The notes below the pieces were generated by a model. That model was not told the DNA's origin. It did not search any database and saw nothing but the letters and a program-made list of their open reading frames with translations. From a bacterium (GTDB taxonomy: Bacteria > Armatimonadota > Fimbriimonadia > Fimbriimonadales > JBAXQP01), in the NCBI GenBank assembly GCA_037131655.1, contig JBAXQP010000016.1:1-16417 (forward strand): DNA of 16,417 nucleotides, read 5' to 3'. Every line of letters starts with the position of its first letter. Position 1 is the first letter of the stretch. Shown here piece after piece: positions 6,102 through 13,153 of the stretch. The position numbers were made by a program, and so were the translations under genes.

Positions 6102-6455
6102 ATGAACACACTTATCGTTATTGGCGTTTTTACTGCGGTCGGAATCTTAATAGTCGCTGTGACATTAGGGTTATCCCATCTTCTAGCGCCGTATCGTCCA
6201 AACCCTACTAAAGGTGAGACTTACGAGTGCGGAGCTGAGACGTTTTCCGATGCTTGGCGGCAGGTAAACCTTCATTACTACCTCTTTGCCTTGCTCTTTG
6301 TTGTCTTTGATGTTGAAGCTGCGCTTCTTTACCCTGTTGCGTTATGCGCCAAGGGCGCCGGTTGGACGCCTGTGGTTGAGGTTGCGATGTTTATTGTTAT
6401 TTTAGGGTTTGGCTTGCTTTACGCTTGGCGAAAGGGCGCATTAAAGTGGGAATAA
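6102..6455 (+). CDS. nuoA: NADH-quinone oxidoreductase (complex I) subunit A
   Basis: NuoA is a small membrane subunit next to the quinone tunnel of complex I. The 117 residues form three membrane helices (about 4-29, 60-82 and 91-109). The conserved loop after helix 1 carries YECG (41-44), whose cysteine belongs to the loop exposed on active/deactive transition in other species. The FDVEAALLYP motif (69-78) holds the conserved acidic pair Asp70 and Glu72. ATG 6102 gives a normal N-terminus, but no clear ribosome binding site precedes it. It is the first gene of the operon and overlaps nuoB by 10 bases if the latter starts at 6446. Confidence 0.96.
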   Translation: MNTLIVIGVFTAVGILIVAVTLGLSHLLAPYRPNPTKGETYECGAETFSDAWRQVNLHYYLFALLFVVFDVEAALLYPVALCAKGAGWTPVVEVAMFIVILGFGLLYAWRKGALKWE

Positions 6456-6988
6456 AGGAGCGACTACAAGAGGGGGTTGTGAATGTACCTGGCGGATCTA
6501 TACTCGTTGCAAAATTGAGTGATGTCGTTGGGTGGGCGCGAAAGTCCTCGATGTGGTCTTTGACTTTTGGTCTTTCATGCTGTGCCATTGAGATGATGGC
6601 TACTGCTGCTTCACGCTATGACCTCGACCGTTTCGGCGTAATGTTCCGAGCAACCCCTCGTCAGGCGGATGTGATGATAGTGGCCGGATGGGTTTCAGTA
6701 AAAATGGCCCCTTTCATCAAGAGGCTTTACGATCAAATGCCTGAACCGAAGTATGTGATCGCTATGGGGGGATGTGCCAGCGCCGGCGGTCCTTATCGCG
6801 ATTCAATTACTATTGTTAAAGGCGTCGACCAGTTCATACCGGTCGATGTTTATATATACGGCTGCCCGCCTCGACCGGAGAACTTGATTCACGGCATCAT
6901 CAAGTTGCAAGATCGGATACAAGAACAGCACAAATTTGAAAAGCAGGGCAAACCTATGCCGAAACCCGATCCGATTATCGTGCAGTAA
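6446..6988 (+). CDS. nuoB: Complex I subunit B, iron-sulphur cluster N2 protein
   Basis: NuoB carries the terminal [4Fe-4S] cluster N2, which passes electrons to quinone at the interface with NuoD. From the chosen start it is 180 residues. The four cluster cysteines are all present: adjacent Cys45-Cys46 in GLSCCAIEMM, Cys110 in GGCASAGGPY and Cys140 in YGCPPRPEN. I prefer GTG 6446, preceded by AAAGGG (6431-6436) at 9 bases and giving MGIKERLQEG, which resembles known NuoB starts. TTG 6425 would add seven residues without a binding site, and GTG 6479 would cut conserved residues. The start lies inside nuoA, so translation is likely coupled. An insertion VPGGS near residues 14-18 makes the N-terminal segment slightly longer than the common form. 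Confidence 0.96.
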   Translation: MGIKERLQEGVVNVPGGSILVAKLSDVVGWARKSSMWSLTFGLSCCAIEMMATAASRYDLDRFGVMFRATPRQADVMIVAGWVSVKMAPFIKRLYDQMPEPKYVIAMGGCASAGGPYRDSITIVKGVDQFIPVDVYIYGCPPRPENLIHGIIKLQDRIQEQHKFEKQGKPMPKPDPIIVQ

Positions 6989-6996
6989 TTAATGTA

Positions 6997-7500
6997 ATGA
7001 GTGAAGAAAAAACCAATCAACTAGTAGTGCTCCTGCAAAAGATGCAGGAAAAGCTAAAGCAACCGATAAGCGAACTTCAACAAGTAAGTGCAAACGAAGT
7101 TCGTGCCCGTGTCATTCCTGATGCATGGGCAAGTGTTGCGCTTTATCTACACGATGACCCCGACTGGCAGATGAACTATCCGGCTGATTTGACCGTATGG
7201 GACACCGGCGAGGAATTCGTGGTGATGGTCCGTTTGTGGTCTGACGTGACCAATGTGAACGTCTTGCTCTTTACTCATATTCCTCGAATTGGACCTACCA
7301 TCTCTTCGCTATCCTCCATTTGGCCGGGACTGAATTGGCATGAGCGCGAGATGTTTGATATGTATGGAGTTATCTTTGAAGGCCATCCGAACCTGAAACG
7401 AATTCTGCTGCCGGATGATTGGCAGGGCTATCCGTTTAGAAAAGACTACGTGCCGGAGGAGAATGATAACCCACTGCATGGCCCGCAGCCGGTGAATTAG
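6997..7500 (+). CDS. nuoC: Complex I subunit C (30 kDa-type)
   Basis: NuoC is a peripheral scaffold subunit of the connecting module, beside NuoD. It is 167 residues and separate from nuoD, unlike the fused NuoCD of E. coli. The family signature HEREMFDMYGVIFEGHPNL (115-133) is followed by RILLPDDWQGYPFRKDY (135-151). The N-terminal 25 residues are variable and helical. ATG 6997 has no recognisable binding site and follows the nuoB stop by 8 bases. Another ATG at residue 16 is possible, but it would not affect the conserved core. The stop is one base before nuoD. Confidence 0.95.
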   Translation: MSEEKTNQLVVLLQKMQEKLKQPISELQQVSANEVRARVIPDAWASVALYLHDDPDWQMNYPADLTVWDTGEEFVVMVRLWSDVTNVNVLLFTHIPRIGPTISSLSSIWPGLNWHEREMFDMYGVIFEGHPNLKRILLPDDWQGYPFRKDYVPEENDNPLHGPQPVN

Positions 7501-7501
7501 C

Positions 7502-8644
7502 ATGAGCGTACCGGTTAATACAGACCAACAGACGATGACAACGATCGATATGATCACTCAGGGAATGGTGATCAACGTTGGCCCTCAGCACCCATCGACC
7601 CATGGCGTGCTGAGGCTAATTCTTGCGTTGGATGGCGAACAGATTGTTGCTTGCGAACCGGTTGTTGGGTATCTCCATCGCGGTCTTGAGAAGTTGATGG
7701 AGAAGCGCCAATACCGCCACAGTATTCCCTTTACCGATAGACTCGATTACTTGGCAGCATTATCTAACAACTTAGGCATCTGTCAGGCTATCGAGCGATT
7801 GGGCGATATTGAAGTGCCCGAACGGGCGCAATATATCCGCGTGCTATTAGTCGAACTAAATCGTATTGCAAGTCATTTAATCTTTCTGGGTACATTCGGC
7901 GCTGACTTGGGCGCTACAACGGTCTTGCTTTACTCCTTCCGCGAGCGTGAAATGGTGCTTGATCTGTTGGAAGAATGCACAGGTGCGCGTTTGACCTACA
8001 ATTGGATTAGGGCGGGGGGGGTGCCGGATGATATCCCTGATGGATTTGGCGTAAAGGTATTGGATTTTATCAAACAGATGCGCAACAGGTTAGGTGAAAA
8101 TCATATGCTTTTCACTAGAAACCGCATCTTCCGAACGCGAACAGTAGGCGTGGGTGTTTTGACCAAGAAAATGGCGTTGGCTTGGGGTATGAGTGGGCCA
8201 TGCGCTAGGGCTTCTGGGGTCAACTATGATATTCGCAAAGTTGCTCCCTATGAGATTTATGACAGATTAGACTTTGATGTTCCTGTGTATGAAGCGGGCG
8301 ATTCGCGTACTCGCTATCTGGTGCGGGTAGAAGAAATATATCAAAGCATGCGTATTATCGAGCAAGTTCTTAAGGAGATGCCCGATGGCCCCGTCCTTAC
8401 TAAATTGCCTAAGGTCTTCAAACCGCCGGCAGGGGTGGCTTATTCGCGAATTGAAAGTCCGCGTGGTGAACTTAGTTTTGTGATGGTGAGTGACGGCACA
8501 CCGAATCCGTTGCGAGTACATATCCGCGCTCCCTCTTTTGTGAATTTAAGTGTGTTGCCACGACTGCTAACCGGCGCTAAGGTTGCTGATCTTGTAGCTA
8601 TACTTGGCAGCTTTGACCTTGTTTTGGGGGAGATAGACAGATGA
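7502..8644 (+). CDS. nuoD: Complex I subunit D (49 kDa-type), quinone-binding
   Basis: NuoD forms the quinone reduction site with NuoB. It descends from NiFe-hydrogenase large subunits but has lost the metal-binding cysteines. At 380 residues it is full length. VGPQHPSTHGVLRL (26-39), GYLHRGLEKLMEKR (56-69) and TDRLDYLAALSNN (78-90) are intact. His34 and Tyr83, 49 residues apart, fit the quinone-contacting His and Tyr known from the Thermus enzyme. The chain ends in the family-typical LGSFDLVLGEIDR. ATG 7502 is 1 base after the nuoC stop; a second in-frame ATG at residue 12 is possible. Its stop overlaps the nuoH start in ATGA (8641-8644). Confidence 0.97.
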   Translation: MSVPVNTDQQTMTTIDMITQGMVINVGPQHPSTHGVLRLILALDGEQIVACEPVVGYLHRGLEKLMEKRQYRHSIPFTDRLDYLAALSNNLGICQAIERLGDIEVPERAQYIRVLLVELNRIASHLIFLGTFGADLGATTVLLYSFREREMVLDLLEECTGARLTYNWIRAGGVPDDIPDGFGVKVLDFIKQMRNRLGENHMLFTRNRIFRTRTVGVGVLTKKMALAWGMSGPCARASGVNYDIRKVAPYEIYDRLDFDVPVYEAGDSRTRYLVRVEEIYQSMRIIEQVLKEMPDGPVLTKLPKVFKPPAGVAYSRIESPRGELSFVMVSDGTPNPLRVHIRAPSFVNLSVLPRLLTGAKVADLVAILGSFDLVLGEIDR

Positions 8645-9630
8645 TGCAAATCATCATGAAGTTAATTCAGGAATATCCCCTCCTATGGACATTCGTTAAG
8701 GCCGTTATTTTAGGCTCATTCGTGCTGATGTGCCCGTTATTGCTGATTTGGATGGAACGCAAAGTTGCGGGAGCAATACAAAGCCGAGTTGGTCCTAAAC
8801 ATGTGGGACCACATGGGTTGTTGCAGTCGGTTGCCGATGCCCTTAAACTATTGATGAAAGAATCGACAGTCCCAACTCTGGCAGATAAGCGTATCTATTT
8901 CATCGCGCCTTATGTTGCCTATTTATCGACGCTGTTGACCTTCATGGTACTTCCTTTCAGCCCAACATGGGTTGCGCTGGATATGGATGTGGCCGTGCTC
9001 TTTGTTATTGGGGTATCGCTGTTTAATGCAGTTGCGATCATGATGGCAGGGTGGGCATCGAACAACAAATTTTCATTATTAGGCGGCCTTCGTGCGGTGG
9101 CTCAACTACTTGCCTATGAGATACCCATCGCGTTATCTGTACTATGCGTGGTGTTTTATACCGGTACGATGAGTCTGACAGAGATAGTTAAACAGCAACA
9201 TCTACATGGCTGGAATGTGCTCCAAGCGCCGCTGGCGATCGCATCGCTCATTTACTTTATTTCTTCATTAGCGGAAGTCAACCGCACCCCATTTGACTTG
9301 CCGGAAGCCGAATCCGAGTTAGTTAGTGGGTTCAACACGGAGTATTCCGGGATGAGGTTCGGGCTTTTCTTTGTGGCGGAGTTCGCGAACACATTCTTTG
9401 TGGCTGCATTCGCGGCCGCTTTATTCTTTGGGGGATGGAGCGGGCCATACTTGCCGCCAATCGTGTGGTTCTTTTTGAAGGTGTTTGTGCTAGTCTTTAT
9501 TCATATGTGGGTGCGTTGGACGCCTCCGCGTTTGCGCATCGACCAATTACTTAAATTTGCGTGGCAATTCATGGTGCCATTGAGCCTTTTGAACTTATTA
9601 TTTGCGATTATGATGGTAGCTTTACGCTAA
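8641..9630 (+). CDS. nuoH: Complex I subunit H, membrane anchor of the quinone chamber
   Basis: NuoH links the peripheral arm to the membrane arm and lines the quinone tunnel. The 329 residues form about eight membrane helices. The first cytoplasmic loop has QSRVGPKHVGPHGLLQSVADALKL (47-70), and the large acidic loop has EVNRTPFDLPEAESELVSGFNTEYSG (212-237), with Glu212, Glu222, Glu224, Glu226 and Glu234 in the expected places. The start overlaps the nuoD stop by four bases. ATG 8644 directly follows and could be used instead. Spacing to nuoI is 12 bases. Confidence 0.97.
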   Translation: MMQIIMKLIQEYPLLWTFVKAVILGSFVLMCPLLLIWMERKVAGAIQSRVGPKHVGPHGLLQSVADALKLLMKESTVPTLADKRIYFIAPYVAYLSTLLTFMVLPFSPTWVALDMDVAVLFVIGVSLFNAVAIMMAGWASNNKFSLLGGLRAVAQLLAYEIPIALSVLCVVFYTGTMSLTEIVKQQHLHGWNVLQAPLAIASLIYFISSLAEVNRTPFDLPEAESELVSGFNTEYSGMRFGLFFVAEFANTFFVAAFAAALFFGGWSGPYLPPIVWFFLKVFVLVFIHMWVRWTPPRLRIDQLLKFAWQFMVPLSLLNLLFAIMMVALR

Positions 9631-9642
9631 GGTGCTATTTAG

Positions 9643-10155
9643 ATGAAGATGCTTCGTCGGGGAATCTATTTCATATGGGACTCGATAATTAGCAACATCC
9701 GCGGCTTGCGGGTGACGTTGCGCAATTTCGTGATGCGTAAAACGACCATATGTTATCCCTACGAACGACGAGAAATGCCTCCCAGATATCGGGGGCTTTT
9801 CTATTTGAAGTGGAATGAGGAGAAGCAGCGCCTAAATTGTATCGGCTGTACTCTCTGCGTCCAAGCTTGTCCAACGAATGTGATTTCGATGGTTAAACTG
9901 GGTAAGGGAACCCATGCAGGCGTGAGCGACTTTCGCATGGATTTAGGAAGATGCCTTTTCTGCAATTTATGCGTAGAAGCATGTCCCTTCGATGCAATTT
10001 ATATGGGACCTAAATACGAATTAGCCAGTTCAAAACGCGATGCTTGTGTTTTCAACCTAGTGACATTAGCCCAAGGCGGAGAAGATTACGCCAAGAAGAA
10101 TATAGAAACCATTACTAAGCTTTTATCACAAGAAGAGACAGTAAAACCAGCGTAG
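9643..10155 (+). CDS. nuoI: Complex I subunit I, two [4Fe-4S] ferredoxin-type protein
   Basis: NuoI carries clusters N6a and N6b, which pass electrons toward N2 in NuoB. The 170-residue chain begins with an amphipathic membrane-associated helix (about 5-32). Two classical ferredoxin motifs follow: Cys66-x2-Cys69-x2-Cys72-x3-Cys76-Pro and Cys104-x2-Cys107-x2-Cys110-x3-Cys114-Pro. AAGGTG at 9629-9634 precedes ATG 9643; a second ATG two codons on is also possible. With NuoEFG missing from this operon, this subunit is where an alternative donor such as ferredoxin could deliver electrons, as proposed for other 11-subunit forms. After its stop, 250 bases of repeat separate it from nuoJ. Confidence 0.97.
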   Translation: MKMLRRGIYFIWDSIISNIRGLRVTLRNFVMRKTTICYPYERREMPPRYRGLFYLKWNEEKQRLNCIGCTLCVQACPTNVISMVKLGKGTHAGVSDFRMDLGRCLFCNLCVEACPFDAIYMGPKYELASSKRDACVFNLVTLAQGGEDYAKKNIETITKLLSQEETVKPA

Positions 10156-10170
10156 TAGCTGATAGCTTCC

Positions 10171-10380
10171 GAAACAGGGTGGGGGCAAAGCCCCTATACG
10201 TTGAAAATAAGTCGTTCTGGTCGTAGCGTGGAATCTGTCTGAAATGAACACGTCGCAATTTGTTAGGCTCGGAGGAGGTTGCTTCAGCACGAACATTCTC
10301 GCGATGACACGAAAATGAAGGACATCTGCAACGGCGCTGACGCTCTTTTACCGAAGCATCGGGATTGTCTGGAATACTGA
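10171..10380 (+). repeat. Interspersed intergenic repeat, copy C, inside the nuo operon
   Basis: This degenerate copy fills the nuoI-nuoJ gap (10156-10405). It has the short G/C hairpin (10182-10186 with 10190-10194, loop AAA), the core GTGGAATCTGTCTGAAA (10228-10244), GGAGGAGGTTGC (10271-10282, also found in copy D at 16379-16390) and GAAGCATCG (10353-10361, shared with copy B). The middle portion differs, so it may be rearranged or older. There is no T run after the hairpin, and nuoJKLMN has no obvious promoter here, so read-through from nuoI is likely. Confidence 0.6.
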
Positions 10381-10405
10381 ATTCGCATGAGGCAATACGG
10401 AAAAT

Positions 10406-10933
10406 ATGGATCTAATAGAAGCGTTTTTATTCGCAACAGTAAGTTTTATGACACTCATCGGGGGATTGATGGTGGTGGGGTCGCGGAATCTTGTGCATGC
10501 AGGGTTCTGGCTCCTGCCTTTCTTTTTGGGAATTGGCGGATTTTATCTATTGATGAACATGGAGTTCCTGTTTGTGTTGCAACTGCTGATTTATGCGGGC
10601 GCGGTGATGGTGCTGGTGTTGTTTGCCCTGATGCTAACTAAGAATGTCATGAGTAAGAAACTGTCTCCAATCAACAAACTTTTCTATCCCGGTCTGGCGT
10701 CGGGGTTTGGGATGATTGTAATCCTGTCGATATTCGTCTGGAGAGCCTTAGGTTCATACAATCAGACAGTTCTACCTGTTGAGGGAGATATTATTCGTAA
10801 CTTGGGCAAGATGCTGTTGACCGATTATGTGCTTCCGTTTGAATTAACTTCTGCACTGCTGTTGAGTGCGCTCTTAGGGGCGATATTCCTTGCACGAAAA
10901 CCTGAAATAATGCAAGGAGGGCATAAACATTGA
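10406..10933 (+). CDS. nuoJ: Complex I subunit J
   Basis: NuoJ is a membrane subunit between NuoH and NuoK. Its third helix undergoes conformational change during turnover in known structures. The 175 residues form five helices, with the conserved LLIYAGAVMVLVLFALML segment (about 55-72) containing the Tyr-Ala-Gly-Ala motif that forms the helix with a pi-bulge in other species. ATG 10406 has no strong binding site; GAGG at 10390-10393 is a little far. It is the first gene after the repeat break. Its stop overlaps nuoK by four bases (TTGA), and AAGGAGGG for nuoK lies within its last codons. Confidence 0.95.
   Translation: MDLIEAFLFATVSFMTLIGGLMVVGSRNLVHAGFWLLPFFLGIGGFYLLMNMEFLFVLQLLIYAGAVMVLVLFALMLTKNVMSKKLSPINKLFYPGLASGFGMIVILSIFVWRALGSYNQTVLPVEGDIIRNLGKMLLTDYVLPFELTSALLLSALLGAIFLARKPEIMQGGHKH
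10914..10921 (+). promoter_or_regulatory. Ribosome binding site that fixes the TTG start of nuoK
   Basis: AAGGAGGG is nearly a full match to the 16S anti-Shine-Dalgarno sequence. It stands 8 bases before TTG 10930, which makes TTG the start of nuoK in place of any internal ATG. It lies inside the nuoJ coding end. Confidence 0.8.
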
Positions 10934-11265
10934 CACCGCAAATACCAGTGCTTTCCCATATTCCACTTTATGTGATTGTGCTTATGAGCACGCTGCTTTT
11001 CGGCATGGGGCTTTATGGAATGATAGCGCGCCGTAATGCCATAGCCGTCCTGATGTCAGTGGAAGTGATGCTAAACGCCGCGAACCTTAACTTTGTTGCC
11101 TTCTGGAGATACCTTTATCCGCAATCACTCGAAGGGGCCGTTTTCGTGTTAGTCACGATTACTGTGGCGGCGGCTGAGGCTGCGGTGGGGTTGGCAGTGG
11201 TGCTTTCGGTCTATCGAACCCTTGGCACTATTAACGTTGATGAAGTGAGTGGGTTGAAGGGATAA
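10930..11265 (+). CDS. nuoK: Complex I subunit K
   Basis: NuoK is a small three-helix subunit in the E-channel connecting the quinone site to the antiporter-like subunits. The 111 residues include helices at about 12-32, 38-60 and 70-96. MSVEVMLNAANLNFVAF (42-58) places Glu45, and AAAEAAVGLAVV (80-91) places Glu83; these correspond to the two membrane glutamates essential in E. coli (36 and 72). A TTG start is supported by the strong binding site at 10914-10921 and by the four-base overlap with nuoJ. NuoL begins one base after its stop. Confidence 0.96.
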   Translation: MTPQIPVLSHIPLYVIVLMSTLLFGMGLYGMIARRNAIAVLMSVEVMLNAANLNFVAFWRYLYPQSLEGAVFVLVTITVAAAEAAVGLAVVLSVYRTLGTINVDEVSGLKG

Positions 11266-11266
11266 T

Positions 11267-13126
11267 ATGGCGCAACTATTCTGGACAGCTCCAATATGGT
11301 GTGCAATCGCAGCGTTAATTACTGCTCTGTTTTTCGTGCCGCGTCGTAAGGCAACTTGGGTTGCGGCATTACCAACAGTGCTGGCTGTCTGTTGGAGCGC
11401 TGTTCTTGCCATCTTCGCTTGGCAGGCTAAAACACATAATTTAGATGTCCGCATCGATTGGTTGCGGATTGGTGATTGGACCGTAATGGTTGGCGCTCAC
11501 CTGGATGGTTTGTCTGCCATGATGATGGTCATCGTAACCTCTGTCAGTCTGATGGTGCAGATTTACTCGATAGGTTATATGGCTGGCGATCCGGGCTTTG
11601 CGAAATATTTCTCATTCATGGGACTTTTCACTGCGGCTATGTTGGGGTTGGTGCTTGCCGATAACTTGCTGCTGCTTTATATGTGCTGGGAGTTGGTCGG
11701 CCTGTGTTCATACTTGCTAATCGGTTTTTGGTATCATAAGCCGGAAGCGGCAAGCGCGGCAAAGAAAGCGTTTATTGTCACACGGTTTGGTGATGTGGGC
11801 TTCCTGCTGGGCATGATTTTGATTTCTTTTGCAGCTAAGACCTTCGATATCGCTACAATTCAAGCACAAGTGCAGTCAGGTACATTAACCCCATTATTTG
11901 GCGCATTACCGGCTTTTGCGGGAGTGGTTGCGCTGCTCATTTTCTGTGGAGCAGCAGGGAAGAGCGCTCAGTTCCCGCTCCATATCTGGCTGCCAGATGC
12001 GATGGAAGGCCCAACTCCGGTTTCCGCCTTAATCCACGCCGCCACGATGGTTGCTGCCGGTGTGTTCCTTGTGGCACGGATGTTCTTTTTATTCGAAGTC
12101 TCTCCTTTAGCCCTTCAAGTGGTCACGATAATCGGTGCGCTCACAGCCTTTATGGGCGCAACAATCGCTTTGGTACAAACCGATATCAAGCGCATTCTCG
12201 CTTATTCTACTATCAGCCAACTAGGCTATATGATGATGGCCTTGGGCTTAGCAGATAAGGTTGCGGCGATGTTCCACCTGGGCACTCATGCTTACTTCAA
12301 GTCACTGCTCTTCCTAACGGCTGGAAGTGTTATTCATGCAGTGCATTCACAGGATATCAGTGAGCTTGGGGGGTTGGGGAAGAAGCTCAAGATTACGGCA
12401 GCAACGGCGCTTATCGGCGGCCTCGCATTAGCTGGGTTCCCTGGATTAAGCGGTTTCTGGAGTAAAGATGAGATATTGGCTGCGGCGCTTCATAGAGGTA
12501 ATATGTTCGCCCTTGGAGCGGGATTACTTACAGCCTTATTAACCGCGTTCTATATGACTCGCTTCTGGGTGCTTACCTTTATGGGCAAGCCGCGTTCGGA
12601 TAAAGCCGCTAACGCTCATGAATCACCGGCAGTAATGACTTTGCCTCTATTGGCCTTGGCTGTTGTGGCAGTAATCGGCGGATATGCAGCGCCATCGGTT
12701 AAGGAAGCACTCGCTCATGGTGAAGCGGGTTCATTGATGTCTTACCCATTGATGCTAACAGCGACGCTTATTTCCCTGATCGGCATCAGTGGAGGCTATT
12801 TGTTCTATCGAAATGGTTTGGCGCAGGGAGATCCGCTGCATAAGGCGCTTATCAAACCTGTCTATATCTTCTTTGAGCGCAAGTGGTTTATCGATGATTT
12901 CTTTACCCATTTCGTAGCTGCAGGAGTGCTTGTATTTGCGAGAGTGATTGCATGGATTGATCGGCACATCATTGATGGTACTGTGAACTTAATTGCAGGC
13001 TTGATGGGTATAGCAGGCAGTAAACTGAGGCTCCTGACAAATGGCCAGGCGCAATTTTATGCCTTTGTGCTGATAATCAGTATTCTTGCAACGATGTTGG
13101 TTATGCTCGAACAGTTGTCGCGCTAG
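11267..13126 (+). CDS. nuoL: Complex I subunit L, distal antiporter-like proton channel
   Basis: NuoL is the outermost proton-pumping subunit and has a long lateral helix that clamps the membrane arm. The 619-residue length fits about 16 helices. Glu142 in CWELVG is the TM5 glutamate (E. coli Glu144). Lys232 in AAGKSAQFPLHIWLPDAMEGP is the TM7 lysine (E. coli Lys229), followed by TPVSALIHAATMVAAGVFL (250-268) in TM8. Residues 545-600 form the lateral helix and terminal helix. Start ATG 11267 has AAGGG at 11257-11261 and lies one base after nuoK. All key channel residues appear to be present, in contrast to NuoM. Confidence 0.97.
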   Translation: MAQLFWTAPIWCAIAALITALFFVPRRKATWVAALPTVLAVCWSAVLAIFAWQAKTHNLDVRIDWLRIGDWTVMVGAHLDGLSAMMMVIVTSVSLMVQIYSIGYMAGDPGFAKYFSFMGLFTAAMLGLVLADNLLLLYMCWELVGLCSYLLIGFWYHKPEAASAAKKAFIVTRFGDVGFLLGMILISFAAKTFDIATIQAQVQSGTLTPLFGALPAFAGVVALLIFCGAAGKSAQFPLHIWLPDAMEGPTPVSALIHAATMVAAGVFLVARMFFLFEVSPLALQVVTIIGALTAFMGATIALVQTDIKRILAYSTISQLGYMMMALGLADKVAAMFHLGTHAYFKSLLFLTAGSVIHAVHSQDISELGGLGKKLKITAATALIGGLALAGFPGLSGFWSKDEILAAALHRGNMFALGAGLLTALLTAFYMTRFWVLTFMGKPRSDKAANAHESPAVMTLPLLALAVVAVIGGYAAPSVKEALAHGEAGSLMSYPLMLTATLISLIGISGGYLFYRNGLAQGDPLHKALIKPVYIFFERKWFIDDFFTHFVAAGVLVFARVIAWIDRHIIDGTVNLIAGLMGIAGSKLRLLTNGQAQFYAFVLIISILATMLVMLEQLSR

Positions 13127-13138
13127 GAGCGATCTTGG

Positions 13139-13153
13139 ATGATTTATGCTTGA
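13139..13153 (+). other. Four-codon leader reading frame overlapping the nuoM start
   Basis: ATG ATT TAT GCT TGA encodes Met-Ile-Tyr-Ala and has AGGAG (13125-13129) 9 bases upstream, an ideal distance. The real nuoM start at 13146 lies inside it, in another frame, and is 16 bases from AGGAG, which is too far. A stop in the nuoM frame at 13140-13142 rules out an earlier nuoM start. Ribosomes ending at 13153 could re-initiate 7 bases back at nuoM. Coupling of this kind is an inference. Confidence 0.4.

Noticed and set aside
10387..10641. Open frame of 84 codons overlapping the nuoJ start
   Set aside because: It covers the start of nuoJ in a different frame. NuoJ translation is clearly conserved, and this product is not membrane-like or otherwise recognisable.
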